From Rickettsiales bacterium (GTDB lineage Bacteria > Pseudomonadota > Alphaproteobacteria > Rickettsiales > UBA998): 64,000 nt of DNA. Made by a program: the position numbers and the translations under genes. The stretch is from positions 583,740 through 647,739 of the forward strand of contig JAMWZD010000002.1 of assembly GCA_024304995.1 (NCBI GenBank). Direction: 5' to 3'. Shown piece after piece: positions 18,669-27,144 of the stretch (position 1 is its first letter; every line of letters begins with the position of its first letter). The notes under the pieces were generated by a model. The model did not search any database. It worked only from the letters and a program-made list of their open reading frames with translations, and was not told the DNA's origin.

Positions 18669-19454
18669 TTAGATTAGCGCATCACGCAATTGTGTATGTC
18701 GTTTTACGTCATGCACGCGAATATAGTCTGCCCCCTGTGACATTAAAAAATGCGACGCGAGCAAAGTGAGGTTGTCACGTGCCATCATGCCTGCGTCAAT
18801 CGTGAAGTCAAAAAAGCAGGATTTGCGTGAATGTCCGTAATAAAGCGGCAGTCCAAGTGATTGTAATATCTTGATATTCCATATTAGCTGCAGAGATTGT
18901 TGCGCATTTTTGCCAAAGCCCAGCCCTGCATCCAGCACTAAACGTTGTTTTGAAATGCCTGCACCTTCACAACGTGCGATCATTGTTTCAAAACTATGCA
19001 GCACCAGTTGCGTGGCATCCACATTGTCTGGAATGGTGATGGATTTGTCTGCTGGAACGGTAAGAGAATGCATAATGACATAATCACATGGTGCATCTGC
19101 AATCACTTCCAGCATCGCGTCATCCTGCCCGCCAGACACATCGTTAATAGTGTCTGCATAATGCTGAAGTGCGAATGAAGCGGTTCTGGCGTGGCGTGTA
19201 TCTATACTGATTTTTCTGCCATGCTGATGCGCAAAGGCAATTAATTCTGGCAAAAGATGCAGCCGTTCAATTTCCGCTTCTGGTGAAAGGGGTATAGCAT
19301 CAGGGCGGGTGGATTCTGCACCAATATCTATCACATCTGCACCATCCCGAATAAACTGCTTTAGTTGCTGTAAAGCTGCATCATCATTAACATATTTCCC
19401 ACCATCAGAAAAAGAGTCAGGCGTAAGGTTTAAGATGCCGACAATCTGTGTCAT
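18669..19454 (-). CDS. folP: FolP, dihydropteroate synthase
   Basis: FolP joins p-aminobenzoate to the pterin pyrophosphate made by FolK; it is the target of sulfonamides. The 261-residue TIM-barrel protein has both signatures: GILNLTPDSFSDGGKY at the N-terminus and ADVIDIGAESTRPDA at about 39-53. YYGHSRKSCFF (normally GxSRKSF) and a C-terminal IRVHDV are also in place. Its ATG overlaps the stop of the upstream J-domain gene by four bases, so folP is translationally coupled to an unrelated gene. The substrate supply genes pabB, pabC and folK lie within 8 kb. Confidence 0.96.
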   Translation of the reverse strand: MTQIVGILNLTPDSFSDGGKYVNDDAALQQLKQFIRDGADVIDIGAESTRPDAIPLSPEAEIERLHLLPELIAFAHQHGRKISIDTRHARTASFALQHYADTINDVSGGQDDAMLEVIADAPCDYVIMHSLTVPADKSITIPDNVDATQLVLHSFETMIARCEGAGISKQRLVLDAGLGFGKNAQQSLQLIWNIKILQSLGLPLYYGHSRKSCFFDFTIDAGMMARDNLTLLASHFLMSQGADYIRVHDVKRHTQLRDALI

Positions 19455-20011
19455 GCGGTCAGCCTCATTTCCTGAGCCACTTTAAACGCAGTATAGACCA
19501 TCACATCTGAATTGCTCAGACGCTGCGCCAGACAATATGCATCTGATGCAATAAAGATGTCATATTCAGCTTGCATCTGCTCTGCCAATGCCCCCAGCAT
19601 CCTGTAATAATGACGCATATCATTCAGGCTCATATAGGTGGCGCAGTTCTTATCATTCAGCTCATGGCAGCACGCAAGCAATTCACCAAACTCCCCACGT
19701 TTCGCCTGTTCATATGCTTGGTTGATGCGCGGCATTGTTTCTGGCGCTGTTTTTGCAACATCGGGATGGTGCGCTTTGCACAAGGCGCGATATAGTGATT
19801 TGCTCAAATGCTGAAGCTGCAATGCATCGGTTTTCTGTTCAGTTTTTGGGGTGTTTCCTGTGCTATGCGAACGCATATGAGCGCCAATCATATGATAATA
19901 ACGCTGCAGGGTGCTGTCTGTCTGTTTTCGCGCTGCGCTGAGTTTTTGCTGCACACGGTGATAGCGCATCGAAGCGCAGTTAATTGAAATGATCAGTTCC
20001 TGCAATTCCAT
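19451..20011 (-). CDS. J-domain-like protein, 186 residues
   Basis: The C-terminal half contains a J-domain-like stretch: LSKSLYRALCKAHHPDVAKT, then MPRINQAYEQAKRGEFGEL. The HPD tripeptide and the following helix are the parts that contact Hsp70, so it may direct DnaK or HscA to a target. The N-terminal half is helical and charged (ISINCASMRYHRVQQKLSAA). The frame is open far upstream, but that stretch lies inside comM. ATG at 20011 lies one base after the comM stop and is chosen. Family and target are unknown. Confidence 0.75.
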   Translation of the reverse strand: MELQELIISINCASMRYHRVQQKLSAARKQTDSTLQRYYHMIGAHMRSHSTGNTPKTEQKTDALQLQHLSKSLYRALCKAHHPDVAKTAPETMPRINQAYEQAKRGEFGELLACCHELNDKNCATYMSLNDMRHYYRMLGALAEQMQAEYDIFIASDAYCLAQRLSNSDVMVYTAFKVAQEMRLTA

Positions 20012-20012
20012 A

Positions 20013-21536
20013 TCAGCTGACCTTTCGTGGCGCGTCATAGGTGAGTTGACGATATGATAATGCTTCGGCAATAGCTTGTGTGGTGATGCGCTGCTGTTGC
20101 AACAAATCAGCAATAGTTGCTGCAACGCGGGTAAGGCGCGTAATCCCGCGCATGGAAAGCGCCAGTTTGAGCGCTGCTTTTTCCAGCATTTGCTTTGCAT
20201 CATCATCCCACGGGAGCGTCGCTTCAATCACTTCCAGAGGAGCGTGAGAATTAGTGTTGAATGGATGGTCGGCATAACGTGCAATTTGCCTGTTTCTGGC
20301 TTCCTGCACACGTGCTGCGACTGCCTGTGAACTTTCTTCCTGCGTGGTGCTGAACATATCCGTTGCAGAAAGCATGGGCACATCTACATGCAGGTCAAAC
20401 CTGTCCAGCATCGGCCCTGAAATTTTCGCCTGATAATCCTGCCCGCAGCGTGGCGCTTTGGAGCAGGCGCGATTTACATCGGATAAATACCCGCATTTGC
20501 ACGGGTTCATTGCAGCAATCAGCTGAAAATCTGCGGGGTAAGTGATGTGTGCGTGTGCGCGGGAAATGCTTACCGTGCGCGTCTCTAACGGTTGGCGCAA
20601 GGCTTCCAGCACCGCGCGGGGAAATTCGGGCAGTTCATCCAGAAACAAAATGCCGCGATGCGCGAGCGAAATTTCTCCTGGTTTGGCGCGTTTGCCACCA
20701 CCCACCATCGCAGGCAGTGATGCCGAATGATGCGGCGCGCGATACGGACGTTGCTGCACCAACCCGCCTTCAGGCAAAATGCCTGCAACAGACGCAATCA
20801 CGCTGATGTCCAGCCGTTCCTTTGCGCTCATTTGCGGTAAAATGCCAGGCATACAACTTGCCAGCATGGACTTTCCCGTGCCGGGCGGTCCATTCATGAG
20901 CAAATTATGCCCACCCGCCGCAGCAATCTCTAAGGCGCGCTTGGCGTGATATTGCCCTTTCACCTGAGAAAGATTGACTTGTGATGTGTTGACATCGGGT
21001 AAATTTACATCTGGTGCGCTCAGCAACTGCGAGCCCTTAAAATGATTAATTAGTGCAATCAAAGATGCTGGCGCGAGAATGCCCAATTCACCCGCCCAAC
21101 GCGCTTCCTGCGCGTTGCCAGCGGGGCAGATGATGCTATATTCCCGCTCACTTGCGCCCATCGCCGCTGGGAGGACACCGCTCACGGGCAGAATGCGCCC
21201 ATCCAACGAGAGTTCTCCCAAAGCAAGATAATTCGCCACGGCATCTTGCGGAATAATATCCATTGCCACCAGCAAGCCCAGAGCAATCGGCACATCAAAA
21301 TGACTGCCTTCCTTGGCAATGTCCGCAGGGGCAAGATTTACGGTGATGCGTTTGGCGGGCAGTGCCAGCCCCAGCGCCTGAATGGCAACGCGCACACGCT
21401 CGCGTGATTCTGCAACGGCTTTGTCTGGCAAACCAACAATGGTAAAAGACGGAAGCCCAGCAGCAATATGCACCTGCACTTCCACGTCCGTAATGCTGAT
21501 GCCTTCAAAGGCGATGGTGTTAATATGTGCGACCAT
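20013..21536 (-). CDS. comM: ComM/YifB-type Mg-chelatase-like AAA+ ATPase
   Basis: ComM is a hexameric helicase that extends branch migration during natural transformation; many bacteria carry it without known competence. The 507 residues match the family: N-terminal region MVAHINTIAFEGI and ITVNLAPADIAKEGSHFDVP, AAA+ module with Walker A GPPGTGKSMLA, GILFLDELPEFPR (Walker B) and QLIAAMNPCKCGY. The C-terminal region has SMRGITRLTRVAATIADL. It is the first gene of a tight minus-strand series: comM, J-domain gene, folP, aminopeptidase, MarR-like gene, GYF gene. Confidence 0.93.
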   Translation of the reverse strand: MVAHINTIAFEGISITDVEVQVHIAAGLPSFTIVGLPDKAVAESRERVRVAIQALGLALPAKRITVNLAPADIAKEGSHFDVPIALGLLVAMDIIPQDAVANYLALGELSLDGRILPVSGVLPAAMGASEREYSIICPAGNAQEARWAGELGILAPASLIALINHFKGSQLLSAPDVNLPDVNTSQVNLSQVKGQYHAKRALEIAAAGGHNLLMNGPPGTGKSMLASCMPGILPQMSAKERLDISVIASVAGILPEGGLVQQRPYRAPHHSASLPAMVGGGKRAKPGEISLAHRGILFLDELPEFPRAVLEALRQPLETRTVSISRAHAHITYPADFQLIAAMNPCKCGYLSDVNRACSKAPRCGQDYQAKISGPMLDRFDLHVDVPMLSATDMFSTTQEESSQAVAARVQEARNRQIARYADHPFNTNSHAPLEVIEATLPWDDDAKQMLEKAALKLALSMRGITRLTRVAATIADLLQQQRITTQAIAEALSYRQLTYDAPRKVS

Positions 21537-21679
21537 AACATCGCTTTTAAGAGCTTTTGCCTTGTTTCCAAAGCGATTCCTGTAGATATTAGTATATTCT
21601 TAATGCATAACCGAAATAATGAATTAAATGATGCGTGAGTAACACAATATTAAGAAAATAGGGATATGCCAGTTTTTGT

Positions 21680-23419
21680 ATGATCAAGAATGATAATTAT
21701 AACGGATTTAATCCGGTACGCTCGCCAAAAGTGAAGCGTCTGATTATCCTGAGTTTTGTGACGATGCTGCTTGTCGCAACTATCATTTTTGTGCAGGCGC
21801 TGGATGAATATGACGAAACATCCCTGCAAGGTGAGATTGAAGCCACGCGCCTTAGTTCCATTGTAGCAGATCAGGTGGAGCAGGGCGTGCAGGCGGTGGA
21901 TCTATCCCTGCAACATGCGGTGGAACGTCAGCATCTGAACCTGTTATTTGGTGGTGCGCTGCCAGAAGATCTGGTACATAACTTTAAGCTCTGGGTGGAT
22001 AGCCTGCCGCAAACCGTGGCGATGGTGATGCTCAACGAAAAAGGGTTTATTGAGCTTGCCGTCAACAAACCAGGCTATAAAAACTGGATTCAGTATGACC
22101 AGTCTCTCGCCAATTTCAAGCCGTTCAAATTGCTGAAAAATGAAGAATCGCCTTCGCATATTTTGATGCCATACACTTCTGACAGCCGTGAAGTGGACGG
22201 GCTGATCCTGGTAGCGCGGCGCGTCAACAAGCTGGATGGTACGTTTGGTGGCATTGTGATGGCAGCCGTTGACCCCGAATTTTTTCTGGATTTCTATGGC
22301 TCCATCCATAATGGCTCGCACCGCACCATGAACCTGATGCTTGAAGATGGCACCAGCATGTTCCGCAACGTGGCGAATTACCATATTGCGCAGGATGGCG
22401 GGTTGGTGAAGCAATATATTGATGGCATGATGGTGGACAAAAAAGAAGGCGTGTTTGACGTTAATATTGAAAGCGAGAATTACAAAACAGCATATCGCAA
22501 ATTAAACACATTGCCACTCACGGCGGTGGTGATGATCAGCGAGCAGGATTATCTGAATGGCTTCTGGAATGATCGCCTGAAAGATTTGCTGTTCCTGCTG
22601 ATTTTCGTTATTTTCGGCTCAGTAGTGTCATTCTTTGTGATTACGATGGCAAAACAGGTGGCGCGGGTGGAAGAATCTGAAGCCTCTGCTATTCTGGCAT
22701 CGCAGGCAAAGTCTGAATTTCTGGCGAATATGAGCCATGAATTGCGCACACCGTTAAATGCGATTATCGGCTTTTCGGAGATGATGACGGCGGGCTATTT
22801 CGGGCCGCTCAATGGCAAACAGAAAGAGCGCATGAATGACATTAATATGTGCGGAAACCATCTGCTGCATCTGATTAGCGATATTCTGGAATTCTCCAAA
22901 GGGGAAGCGGGCAGACTGGACATTGTGGAAGAAAAGGTCAACGTGCCACAGGTGATTGACGAAACACTCCGTATGATGAATGAAAAGATCAAAGGCAAGT
23001 CCATTAATATGCAGGTGGAAGCCAACACGGCGCTGCCGCTGCTATTTGCCGATAAACGCAAGCTGAAACAGATTTTAATTAATATCATTTCCAACGCCAT
23101 CAAATTCACCCCGCCAGAAGGCACAATTGCGGTGAGCGCCAGCATTAACGGCGCAGGGGATATGGTGATTTCCATTAAAGACACAGGCATCGGCATTGCA
23201 GAAGATGATATTCAAACGGCACTCTCCGTCTTCGGGCAGGTGCATCGCTCCCAAAGCCACGAAGGCACAGGGCTGGGGCTGCCACTCTGCCGCATGTTCA
23301 CGGAGCTGCACGGCGGAAAATTCCAGCTCAGCAGCATTTTAGGTGAGGGAACCACGGTGAAAGTGATTTTCCCAGAGCAGCGGATTATTGAAGATAACTC
23401 GCATTATCATGTGGCTTGA
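21680..23419 (+). CDS. Membrane sensor histidine kinase (PleC/DivJ-like HisKA type)
   Basis: The 579-residue protein has a transmembrane helix at about 21-40, a periplasmic sensor region of about 260 residues that looks like a double-Cache fold, a second helix at about 303-323, and a cytoplasmic kinase core. The phosphorylated histidine is His353 in EFLANMSHELRTPLNAIIGF, a form common in alphaproteobacterial PleC/DivJ relatives. The ATP-binding domain has NIISNAIKFTPPEG (N box), DTGIGIAED (G1) and GTGLGLPLC (G2). No response regulator gene is adjacent, so its partner is unknown; the cheY nearby is on the opposite strand. Confidence 0.92.
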   Translation: MIKNDNYNGFNPVRSPKVKRLIILSFVTMLLVATIIFVQALDEYDETSLQGEIEATRLSSIVADQVEQGVQAVDLSLQHAVERQHLNLLFGGALPEDLVHNFKLWVDSLPQTVAMVMLNEKGFIELAVNKPGYKNWIQYDQSLANFKPFKLLKNEESPSHILMPYTSDSREVDGLILVARRVNKLDGTFGGIVMAAVDPEFFLDFYGSIHNGSHRTMNLMLEDGTSMFRNVANYHIAQDGGLVKQYIDGMMVDKKEGVFDVNIESENYKTAYRKLNTLPLTAVVMISEQDYLNGFWNDRLKDLLFLLIFVIFGSVVSFFVITMAKQVARVEESEASAILASQAKSEFLANMSHELRTPLNAIIGFSEMMTAGYFGPLNGKQKERMNDINMCGNHLLHLISDILEFSKGEAGRLDIVEEKVNVPQVIDETLRMMNEKIKGKSINMQVEANTALPLLFADKRKLKQILINIISNAIKFTPPEGTIAVSASINGAGDMVISIKDTGIGIAEDDIQTALSVFGQVHRSQSHEGTGLGLPLCRMFTELHGGKFQLSSILGEGTTVKVIFPEQRIIEDNSHYHVA

Positions 23420-23483
23420 CTAATAATTACAAATTTAGAATTTTGATATTGGTAAATAGTTTTTTTGTATTACATCTTTGAAT

Positions 23484-24722
23484 ATGAAAGAAGAAATACT
23501 AAAGCTAGTGAGTTACAATTACCTAAATTCTCAACGTTTTAATGGATTTAAAATATCAGATTTATTAAATTACTATAAGGTAAATAAAAGTAATCTTCTT
23601 GCTGTTTTGGAAGAACTGATTAATGACGGATTTATCAGCATAGTGTATGGGAATGTGCATCCAAACCCACATATAAGAGCTCTTGATGATTTGCCCATAA
23701 ACGTTCAAATAGAAATGATGGGGAGCGAGCTATTTAAATATGCTTGTGTTTATCCTTTAAAAAGGTTGTTGATGCAAGTTGTTGATGTAAAAAAATACGA
23801 GAATCGACCTTTTTCTCTTGAGCTAGCATTAGGTCAGACACAATTAGCATTTAGGTTTTTTGATTTATCTGTTTTGGAAAACTACAGAAATGATCCTAGA
23901 TATAGGTTTTGGAGTAATGATGTAAATGGTAATATATACGTACGCAAACCAGATGCTTTACGTGATGCAGATGATACTTTTTTAGAAACTTTTGGTTTTG
24001 GCTATGAGAAAAACTTAAAACAAAGAGTTGTGACCTCCTTGCTTTGGTACATATCATGTTTAAGTTCAGAACATCAGATGATTTGGAAAGCTAAGCAAGT
24101 TCAAGGTGATTACTTCCCACACCCTGATTATTACCGTAACAATATAATTGGTGATTTTGCTGAACGAATGATTGTCTTTGACGCTATTTTGTCAGAAATG
24201 AAAAAAATTAATGAATGTTGCAAAGCCATAGGCTGGGATAACTTATTTAAACGAATTTATGAAAATGACACTAAACCTGATAATTTTGGATTTTTGTTGA
24301 GACCAACTCTGAAAGAGTACAATGATTTTATCCATACGTTAGATAAAATGTTGTCGGAAAATTTAAACAAAAAGTTTTTTATAAATATAGTCAAAATAGA
24401 TGAAAAAGGAAACAGTAAAGGGACTATTAGGCTACTAGAAGAGTGGATGAATCTTAATTTCGCCCCAAAACGAGATGAAGATAAGCAAATGATGATGGAT
24501 ACAATTCAAACGCTAAAAGAAATTAGAAAACAGAGAACCAAGCCTGCTCATTTAATTATAGCAAATACTTACGATCATAGTTACTTCGAAAAACAAAGAG
24601 CGATAGTCAGCAGAGTTTATATGGCTTTAAAAACACTAAGAATGATGCTTAAGATTCATCCTAAGTCAGAAAAGGTTGAAATTTCAAAGTACTTGCAGGA
24701 TGGATTAATTTGGGACTACTAA
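23484..24722 (+). CDS. Unknown protein with N-terminal winged-helix-like region and HEPN-like RxxxxH motif
   Basis: I cannot name this 412-residue protein. The N-terminus (about 20-57, FKISDLLNYYKVNKSNLLAV then LINDGFISIVYG) reads like a winged helix. The C-terminal third is helical and contains EIRKQRTKPAH, where Arg351 and His356 fit the R-x4-H pattern of HEPN ribonucleases; this is a motif reading, not proof. The ending HPKSEKVEISKYLQDGLIWDY looks like a conserved tail. A TTG two codons upstream is possible; the ATG at 23484 is chosen. The gene is strongly AT-rich and sits between a sensor kinase and cheZ, so it is probably acquired. A toxin or phage-defence role is inference. Confidence 0.6.
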   Translation: MKEEILKLVSYNYLNSQRFNGFKISDLLNYYKVNKSNLLAVLEELINDGFISIVYGNVHPNPHIRALDDLPINVQIEMMGSELFKYACVYPLKRLLMQVVDVKKYENRPFSLELALGQTQLAFRFFDLSVLENYRNDPRYRFWSNDVNGNIYVRKPDALRDADDTFLETFGFGYEKNLKQRVVTSLLWYISCLSSEHQMIWKAKQVQGDYFPHPDYYRNNIIGDFAERMIVFDAILSEMKKINECCKAIGWDNLFKRIYENDTKPDNFGFLLRPTLKEYNDFIHTLDKMLSENLNKKFFINIVKIDEKGNSKGTIRLLEEWMNLNFAPKRDEDKQMMMDTIQTLKEIRKQRTKPAHLIIANTYDHSYFEKQRAIVSRVYMALKTLRMMLKIHPKSEKVEISKYLQDGLIWDY

Positions 24723-24724
24723 AT

Positions 24725-25384
24725 CTAACTATTAAACAACGCATCAATATCATCCTGTGTATTCGCGTTGCCTGGCAGTTGGGGACCTTCCATCAGGTGG
24801 GCGTCGGCGCGTGCGTCTTTGAGGATGTCTTCTGCATCTTTTGAAAGCAGTTCTTCTATGTCGTCACTTTCCCCGCCAAACAGTTTGGCGAGCTTGGCGA
24901 TCTTGGCTTCCACATAATCCAGTGTTTTAATCACTTTCGTGATGCGCTGTCCTGTAATGTCCTGAAAATTGCAGGAATCATATATTTTTATGGTGCAGTC
25001 ATTAATGGCTTTCTTCGTGGCTTCATCTTCAATATTTTTGGAATGATTGATGATTTCGTCCGTTGCATCCATAATATCATTCGTTGCATCTTCCGTAGCT
25101 TTAACCACGGCGTTCAGTTCTTCCCCCGCTACACCAAAAAATTCGTCCGTGCTGTTTTCAGGAACGATAGAAAGCACCTCTGTCTTCGCTTCTGAAATAT
25201 AGTTGGCGAGTTTGGTCACTTCGCTGCGCATGAAATTCGCAATGCGCGGGTCTCCCCCCACTGAATGTGCCACTTTTTCGAAAATGACACCGACATCTTC
25301 AATGTTAATGCTGCCTTTGGTTTCCAAAGCGCTGACAATGCCGCGAAGCAGCGTTTTGCCTATTTCGTCCTGAGCTAACGTCAT
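24725..25384 (-). CDS. cheZ: CheZ, CheY-P phosphatase
   Basis: CheZ removes the phosphate from CheY and thereby resets the chemotaxis signal. The 219-residue protein is mostly helical and carries the family signature IYDSCNFQDITGQRITKVI, which holds the Asp and Gln that act on CheY-P. The C-terminal end (DDIDALFNS) is the CheY-binding tail. The gene lies 46 bases downstream of cheY on the same strand, as expected. Many alphaproteobacteria lack CheZ and use a second CheY as a phosphate sink, so its presence is informative. Confidence 0.93.
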   Translation of the reverse strand: MTLAQDEIGKTLLRGIVSALETKGSINIEDVGVIFEKVAHSVGGDPRIANFMRSEVTKLANYISEAKTEVLSIVPENSTDEFFGVAGEELNAVVKATEDATNDIMDATDEIINHSKNIEDEATKKAINDCTIKIYDSCNFQDITGQRITKVIKTLDYVEAKIAKLAKLFGGESDDIEELLSKDAEDILKDARADAHLMEGPQLPGNANTQDDIDALFNS

Positions 25385-25430
25385 AATATATCCTCTCGCT
25401 TTTGCGTTCTGTTCTGTGCGAGAAGGGTGA

Positions 25431-25808
25431 TTACATCACGCTTTCAATCTTGCTGCGCAATGTTTCTGCGTTAAATGGTTTTACAATATAATTGCTGACG
25501 CCCGCCTGCTTGGCAGCGACCACGTTTTCCGTCTTGCTTTCTGCAGTCACCATAATGAATGGCAGTTCTTTCATTGCGTCCACCGCGCGCACTTTTTTCA
25601 GCAATTCATATCCTGAGACAGGTTCCATGTTCCAGTCTGAAATGACTAAGCCATATTTCTTTTCTTTCAGCTTGGTGAATGCCATGTCACCATCTGTTGC
25701 TTCATCCACATTTTCAAACCCAATTTGCGACAACAGGTTTTTGATGATGCGTAACATCGTTTTATAATCGTCAACGATTAGTACATTCATATTAGTATCA
25801 ATGCTCAT
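25431..25808 (-). CDS. cheY: CheY, chemotaxis response regulator
   Basis: CheY is a single receiver domain that, once phosphorylated, binds the flagellar switch. The 125 residues hold the acidic pair Asp13-Asp14 (VLIVDDYKTML), the phosphorylated Asp58 (VISDWNM), Thr88 (MVTAES) and Lys110 (IVKPF), all at receiver-domain spacing. Trp59 after the phospho-Asp is as in enterobacterial CheY. An internal ATG six codons in is a possible alternative start. It is followed by cheZ on the same strand. No cheA is visible in the window. Confidence 0.94.
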   Translation of the reverse strand: MSIDTNMNVLIVDDYKTMLRIIKNLLSQIGFENVDEATDGDMAFTKLKEKKYGLVISDWNMEPVSGYELLKKVRAVDAMKELPFIMVTAESKTENVVAAKQAGVSNYIVKPFNAETLRSKIESVM

Positions 25809-25993
25809 GGATGGTGCTCCTTATTCTATGGTATCCGTTTTGTTACTTACAAAGCTAGCGATATACATTTAAAAGATTGTTAAAATGCGGCAGGAAAAGT
25901 TCTGCAATGTTGCACATTATAAAAATTACGGTTATACAGGCACTGAAAATCCCTAATTTTTTTAGGCTTTCTGTACTATATCATGGTGATATC

Positions 25994-26383
25994 ATGACTA
26001 AAAAACATAATGATGTTTTGAACGTAAAAAATGTTTGTGGTGACGTTGTGCAACTAGATTTGGTTGACACTGTGCCACTTGAAAATGACATGACCCTGTA
26101 TCTTTACGGAGGTAAAGGGCTGGCTGGTGTATTAAAGAAAAAAGATCGTCGCATATTCTGCGTTGATTCTTTGATTCAAGGTAAATACGCGACATCCAAT
26201 CAGCCTAATGACTTTCGTATAAATCTGGATGCTGAACTAAAAAAATATACTTCATATCGTCTCGATAGTCTTAGTTATGCTGAATTAATGAGGTCGTTAC
26301 CAGCGCGTGACCCTGTAATTCGTGGTGTTTACTCCTCTATTGAAGAGTATGACAAGCACACAAGAATGTATGGCATGTATTAA
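25994..26383 (+). CDS. Unknown small protein (129 residues)
   Basis: I do not recognise this protein. It has no signal or membrane segment. It contains a beta-like N-terminal half (VVQLDLVDTVPLENDMTLYL, then YGGKGLAGVLKKKDRR) and an ending rich in Arg and Tyr (VIRGVYSSIEEYDKHTRMYG). The frame is open from 25877, but the upstream part runs through the cheY promoter region; the ATG at 25994, after a GGTGAT, is a better start. The gene is somewhat AT-rich, lies alone between divergent cheY and iscX, and ends at an intrinsic terminator. Confidence 0.6.
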   Translation: MTKKHNDVLNVKNVCGDVVQLDLVDTVPLENDMTLYLYGGKGLAGVLKKKDRRIFCVDSLIQGKYATSNQPNDFRINLDAELKKYTSYRLDSLSYAELMRSLPARDPVIRGVYSSIEEYDKHTRMYGMY

Positions 26384-26398
26384 AATATAATTGCAACT

Positions 26399-26430
26399 AA
26401 CCCTACTGAAATAATTCGGCAGGGTTTTTT
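26399..26430 (+). terminator. Intrinsic terminator after the unknown gene
   Basis: A 12-base stem (AACCCTACTGAA with TTCGGCAGGGTT, one A-C mismatch and one G-U pair), an ATAA loop, and a run of T. It separates the unknown gene from iscX. Confidence 0.8.
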
Positions 26431-26480
26431 CTTGTCTGCATTGCAACGCTCCTTTACACCTTAAAACATAGGAGAATAAC

Positions 26481-26678
26481 ATGAACTGGTCAGATATTTA
26501 CGATATTGCGATTGAATTGGAAGAAAACCACCCTGATGCAGATAATGTAAATCTGCGATTTACGGATTTGCGTGACTGGGTGTTGGAAATAGACGGCTTT
26601 GAAGGTGCGCCAGATGGCTGCAACGAAAAGATATTAGAAGCAATACAGATGGCGTGGATCGACGAACGCGATGGCTAA
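26481..26678 (+). CDS. iscX: IscX, iron-sulfur assembly accessory protein
   Basis: IscX is a small acidic protein that binds IscS and iron and tunes iron-sulfur cluster assembly. The 65 residues match the family: MNWSDIYDIAIELEENHPD, RFTDLRDWVLEIDGF and NEKILEAIQMAWIDE. A clear AGGAG precedes the ATG. In gammaproteobacteria iscX is the last gene of the isc operon; here it is separate, about 3.5 kb upstream of iscS, and overlaps tsaE by eight bases. Confidence 0.93.
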   Translation: MNWSDIYDIAIELEENHPDADNVNLRFTDLRDWVLEIDGFEGAPDGCNEKILEAIQMAWIDERDG

Positions 26679-27144
26679 ATTCAGCGCCGAGTTTTCGGGG
26701 TGTGGCAAAGAGCAGGTGCGCCATATTGCTGAGCAATGCGCACGACATGCACAGCCATCAGACTGTTTTACGCTGTCTGGCAATCTCGGCGCGGGGAAAA
26801 CTTTTTTTGCGTCCTGCTTCATCCCTGCATTTTTGGGGAAAGAGGAAAAGGTCAGCAGTCCGACATTTTCCATTTCGCAGCACTATAGCAGCATGTCCTC
26901 CAAAGCGGCGCTATGGCATTTTGATCTATACCGTCTTGAATATGTCTCCGAAGTGGAAGAAACGGGGCTGATGGAAGCGCTGGAGCAGGGGGTAACGTTG
27001 ATTGAGTGGGCTGAGATTGCGCAGGAATGGCTGCCTGAAGAAACGATTGATATAATATTTGCATTTGAAGAAAACTCAGACTATCGTGCCTTAAGAATAA
27101 TAGGAGATGCGCCGTGGATACAACAGCTGAACCCAACATCTTAA
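26671..27144 (+). CDS. tsaE: TsaE, tRNA t6A synthesis ATPase
   Basis: TsaE is the ATPase partner of TsaB-TsaD in making the t6A37 base of tRNAs. The 157 residues show the P-loop GNLGAGKTFFA, the conserved VSSPTFSISQHY, and WHFDLYRLE. It overlaps iscX at its 5' end (8 bases) and amgK at its 3' end (31 bases). The order tsaE-amgK-murU is common in proteobacteria, supporting all three assignments. Confidence 0.93.
   Translation: MAKFSAEFSGCGKEQVRHIAEQCARHAQPSDCFTLSGNLGAGKTFFASCFIPAFLGKEEKVSSPTFSISQHYSSMSSKAALWHFDLYRLEYVSEVEETGLMEALEQGVTLIEWAEIAQEWLPEETIDIIFAFEENSDYRALRIIGDAPWIQQLNPTS

Noticed and set aside
20012..20227. Longer start for the J-domain gene
   Set aside because: The added part is an out-of-frame reading of the end of comM; ATG at 20011 is placed one base after the comM stop.
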